DNA of 64,000 nucleotides from positions 3,951,001 through 4,015,000 of the forward strand of contig NZ_CP096889.1 in assembly GCF_004124315.2 (NCBI RefSeq), in the 5' to 3' direction. How positions within the stretch are numbered: the stretch's first letter is position 1; every line of letters starts with the position of its first letter. The translations under genes were made by a program, and so were the position numbers. Positions 62,220 to 64,000 of the stretch are shown one piece after another. The notes beneath the pieces were generated by a model. That model made no database searches. It was not told where the DNA came from and was given only the letters and a program-made list of their open reading frames with translations. The DNA comes from Bacillus cabrialesii (lineage in GTDB: Bacteria > Bacillota > Bacilli > Bacillales > Bacillaceae).

Positions 62220-63557
62220 ATGGAACAGCAAATAAAAGACGACATCCAGCGTGTCTTTCAGCTTCAGAAAAAACAGCAAAAAGCATTGCGGGCATCAACA
62301 GCGGAACAGCGCAGAGAAAAGCTTCAGCGCTTTTTAGATTCTGTGGTCGCCCATGAGGAAGAAATCATCGAAGCGATCCGCAAAGACGTCCGCAAACCAT
62401 ATCACGAGGTCAAAAAAGCGGAAATCGAAGGAACAAAAAAAGCGATCCGAGATAATATGAACAACCTAGAAAAATGGATGGCGCCTAAAGAAGTCGGTTC
62501 GTCGTTAAGCCCCGAGGCAAATGGGATTCTCATGTACGAGCCAAAAGGCGTAACACTCATCCTCGGCCCGTGGAACTATCCGTTTATGCTGACAATGGCG
62601 CCGCTTGCCGCTTCTCTCGCAGCCGGAAACAGCGCGATTGTGAAGCTGTCCGATTTTACGATGAATACGAGCAACATTGCCGCAAAAGTAATCCGAGATG
62701 CTTTTGATGAAAAAGAAGTCGCGATTTTTGAAGGAGAGGTTGAGGTGGCAACCGAGCTTCTGGATCAGCCATTCGACCATATTTTCTTCACCGGTAGCAC
62801 AAATGTCGGAAAAATCGTCATGACAGCGGCTGCCAAACACTTGGCATCTGTCACACTTGAGCTTGGCGGCAAGAGCCCGACAATCATTGACAGTGAATAC
62901 GATCTCATGGACGCAGCGAAAAAGATCGCCGTCGGCAAATTCGTAAACGCCGGCCAAACCTGCATCGCACCTGATTATCTGTTCATTAAAAAAGATGTGC
63001 AGGACAAGTTCGCGGGCATTTTACAAACAATCGTCAACGCAGGATTTATGGAGGATGATCACAATCCGGACCGCAGTAAATTTACGCAGATTGTCAACGA
63101 CCGCAACTTCAACCGCGTCAAAGACCTGTTCGACGACGCCATCGAAAAAGGGGCGGAAGTCGTGTTCGGCGGCGTATTCGATGCCAGCGATCGCACGATC
63201 TCGCCAACCGTTTTGAAAAACGTCACGCCCGACATGAAAATCATGCAGGAGGAAATCTTCGCACCGATCCTGCCAATGATGAATTATGAAGACATTGACG
63301 AGGTCATCGATTACGTAAATGATCGTGATAAACCGCTTGCGCTTTATGTATTCAGCCACAACCAAGACCTGATCGACAACGTCCTCCAGCATACAACTTC
63401 AGGCAACGCAGCCATTAACGATGTTGTCGTTCACTTCAGTGACGTCAACCTGCCATTCGGCGGCGTCAACACAAGCGGAATTGGCTCCTATCATGGGGTA
63501 TATGGATTTAAAGAGTTTTCTCATGAGAAGGGTGTATTTATTCAAGCTGCTAAATAA
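62220..63557 (+). CDS. aldX: AldX, class 3-type aldehyde dehydrogenase
   Basis: This 445-residue NAD(P)-dependent ALDH lacks the long N-terminal extension of other ALDHs, as in the fatty-aldehyde group. The catalytic Cys is in NAGQTCIAPDY, the general-base Glu in TLELGGKSP and the cofactor Gly in FTGSTNVGK. It should oxidise medium- or long-chain aldehydes. The start follows GAGGGG. Confidence 0.94.
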   Translation: MEQQIKDDIQRVFQLQKKQQKALRASTAEQRREKLQRFLDSVVAHEEEIIEAIRKDVRKPYHEVKKAEIEGTKKAIRDNMNNLEKWMAPKEVGSSLSPEANGILMYEPKGVTLILGPWNYPFMLTMAPLAASLAAGNSAIVKLSDFTMNTSNIAAKVIRDAFDEKEVAIFEGEVEVATELLDQPFDHIFFTGSTNVGKIVMTAAAKHLASVTLELGGKSPTIIDSEYDLMDAAKKIAVGKFVNAGQTCIAPDYLFIKKDVQDKFAGILQTIVNAGFMEDDHNPDRSKFTQIVNDRNFNRVKDLFDDAIEKGAEVVFGGVFDASDRTISPTVLKNVTPDMKIMQEEIFAPILPMMNYEDIDEVIDYVNDRDKPLALYVFSHNQDLIDNVLQHTTSGNAAINDVVVHFSDVNLPFGGVNTSGIGSYHGVYGFKEFSHEKGVFIQAAK

Positions 63558-63570
63558 TCATGTTAAGAGA

Positions 63571-63601
63571 ATCTGCATCATCTTGCAGGTTCTCTTTTTT
63601 T
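63571..63601 (+). terminator. Terminator of aldX
   Basis: AGAGAATCTGCA and TGCAGGTTCTCT arms are followed by TTTTTTT. Confidence 0.88.
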
Positions 63602-63763
63602 ATCAACCTATTAACCTAAAGATAAAAAGGAAAAACAAAGAAATAAATAGTAATAAAATACCGTTTTTGATACAAGACCAATTTCCTCCGGTATATCTCA
63701 TTGAAACACTTCACCTTCTACCGTATAATATCCCAGAAAACTTCAAAGGAGAGAATATTATAC

Positions 63764-64000
63764 ATGGAAAAACCAGCTGGATTTTGGATTCGGGCAGTTG
63801 CCTCTATTATTGATGATTTGATTATCTATTTTTTTGCTTTTATTATGATCCAATTTAACACCTTAATTGTCCTGCCTCTCATTGATGCAGGAAGCTCCTA
63901 TATGACAGAAGGTCAATATAAATTTTATATGCTGATATTCGGGACAATCCCTGTTATCGCCATTATATATATCTTCGGCATTCTTTATTATAGCTTGCTG
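63764..64000 (+). CDS. RDD-family membrane protein, 5' part (runs off window)
   Basis: An ATG behind CAAAGGAGAG opens a frame of 79 codons still open at the window end. KPAGFWIRAVASIIDDLIIY is the RDD signature (Arg-Asp-Asp-like) followed by the first membrane helix; a second helix starts around residue 64. RDD proteins are transporters or Na+/H+-antiport-like proteins of unclear role. In strain 168 I recall other genes after aldX, so this may be a rearranged or strain-specific border. Confidence 0.75.
   Translation, partial: MEKPAGFWIRAVASIIDDLIIYFFAFIMIQFNTLIVLPLIDAGSSYMTEGQYKFYMLIFGTIPVIAIIYIFGILYYSLL

Overview
The window looks like a chromosomal segment of a Bacillus subtilis-group strain. 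Gene content and order match, from memory, the right-hand side of the B. subtilis 168 map (wapA - bglPH - yxiDCBA - pdp/nupC/dra/deoR - yxeRQPONMLK - yxeH..A - yxdMLKJ - iolJ..A/iolR/iolS - yxcED - csbC - htpG - yxcA - yxbG/yxbF - aldX). AGGAGG-type ribosome sites, catabolite-responsive elements, Fur, IolR, DeoR and SigB-type sites and Bacillus-style terminators all fit. The exact subspecies cannot be fixed without alignment. No rRNA, tRNA, CRISPR array or insertion sequence was seen.

Layout. (1) 1-3524: N-terminal 1174 codons of wapA, the secreted contact-dependent toxin, running off the left edge. (2) 3650-6364: an amino-acid-exporter-like gene (yxxF), a short-chain dehydrogenase and, divergently, a 2-oxoglutarate/Fe(II) dioxygenase of the L-isoleucine 4-hydroxylase type. 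The last two are not, to my recollection, in strain 168. (3) 6372-10444: yxiE and the LicT/CcpA-controlled bglPH operon. (4) 10575-13902: a type VII LXG polymorphic toxin island (yxiB, yxiC, LXG toxin, cognate immunity gene, plus an orphan immunity-like cassette joined to a duplicated toxin-gene fragment). (5) 14176-16583: arabinanase yxiA, then a deletion scar in which fragments of an oxidoreductase and of hutM are fused tail to tail where the hut operon is expected. (6) 16588-20898: deoxyribonucleoside catabolism (dra-nupC-pdp and deoR). (7) 21002-29833: yxxB and the yxeK-yxeR sulfur/S-(2-succino)cysteine salvage cluster. (8) 29890-34805: small yxe genes, spore-coat-like proteins and the Fur-controlled ferrioxamine lipoprotein yxeB. 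(9) 34819-39242: the peptide-sensing YxdJK two-component system with the YxdLM ABC module. (10) 39315-52852: the complete inositol catabolic operon iolABCDEFGHIJ with divergent iolRS. (11) 53080-63601: yxcED, an extra CGNR-regulator/HPP pair, csbC, htpG, yxcA, yxbG, two tiny membrane-protein genes, yxbF and aldX. (12) 63764-64000: start of an RDD-family membrane protein gene.

How genes work together. Most of the window is conserved scavenging metabolism under CcpA and pathway-specific repressors: beta-glucosides, arabinan, deoxynucleosides, modified cysteines, inositol and hydroxamate siderophores. Two antagonism systems (WapA and the LXG toxin) sit near one end. The most unusual parts are the small accessory insertions: the putative isoleucine-hydroxylation cassette around yxxF, the rearranged LXG toxin/immunity tail, the hut deletion scar, and the CGNR/HPP pair between yxcD and csbC.
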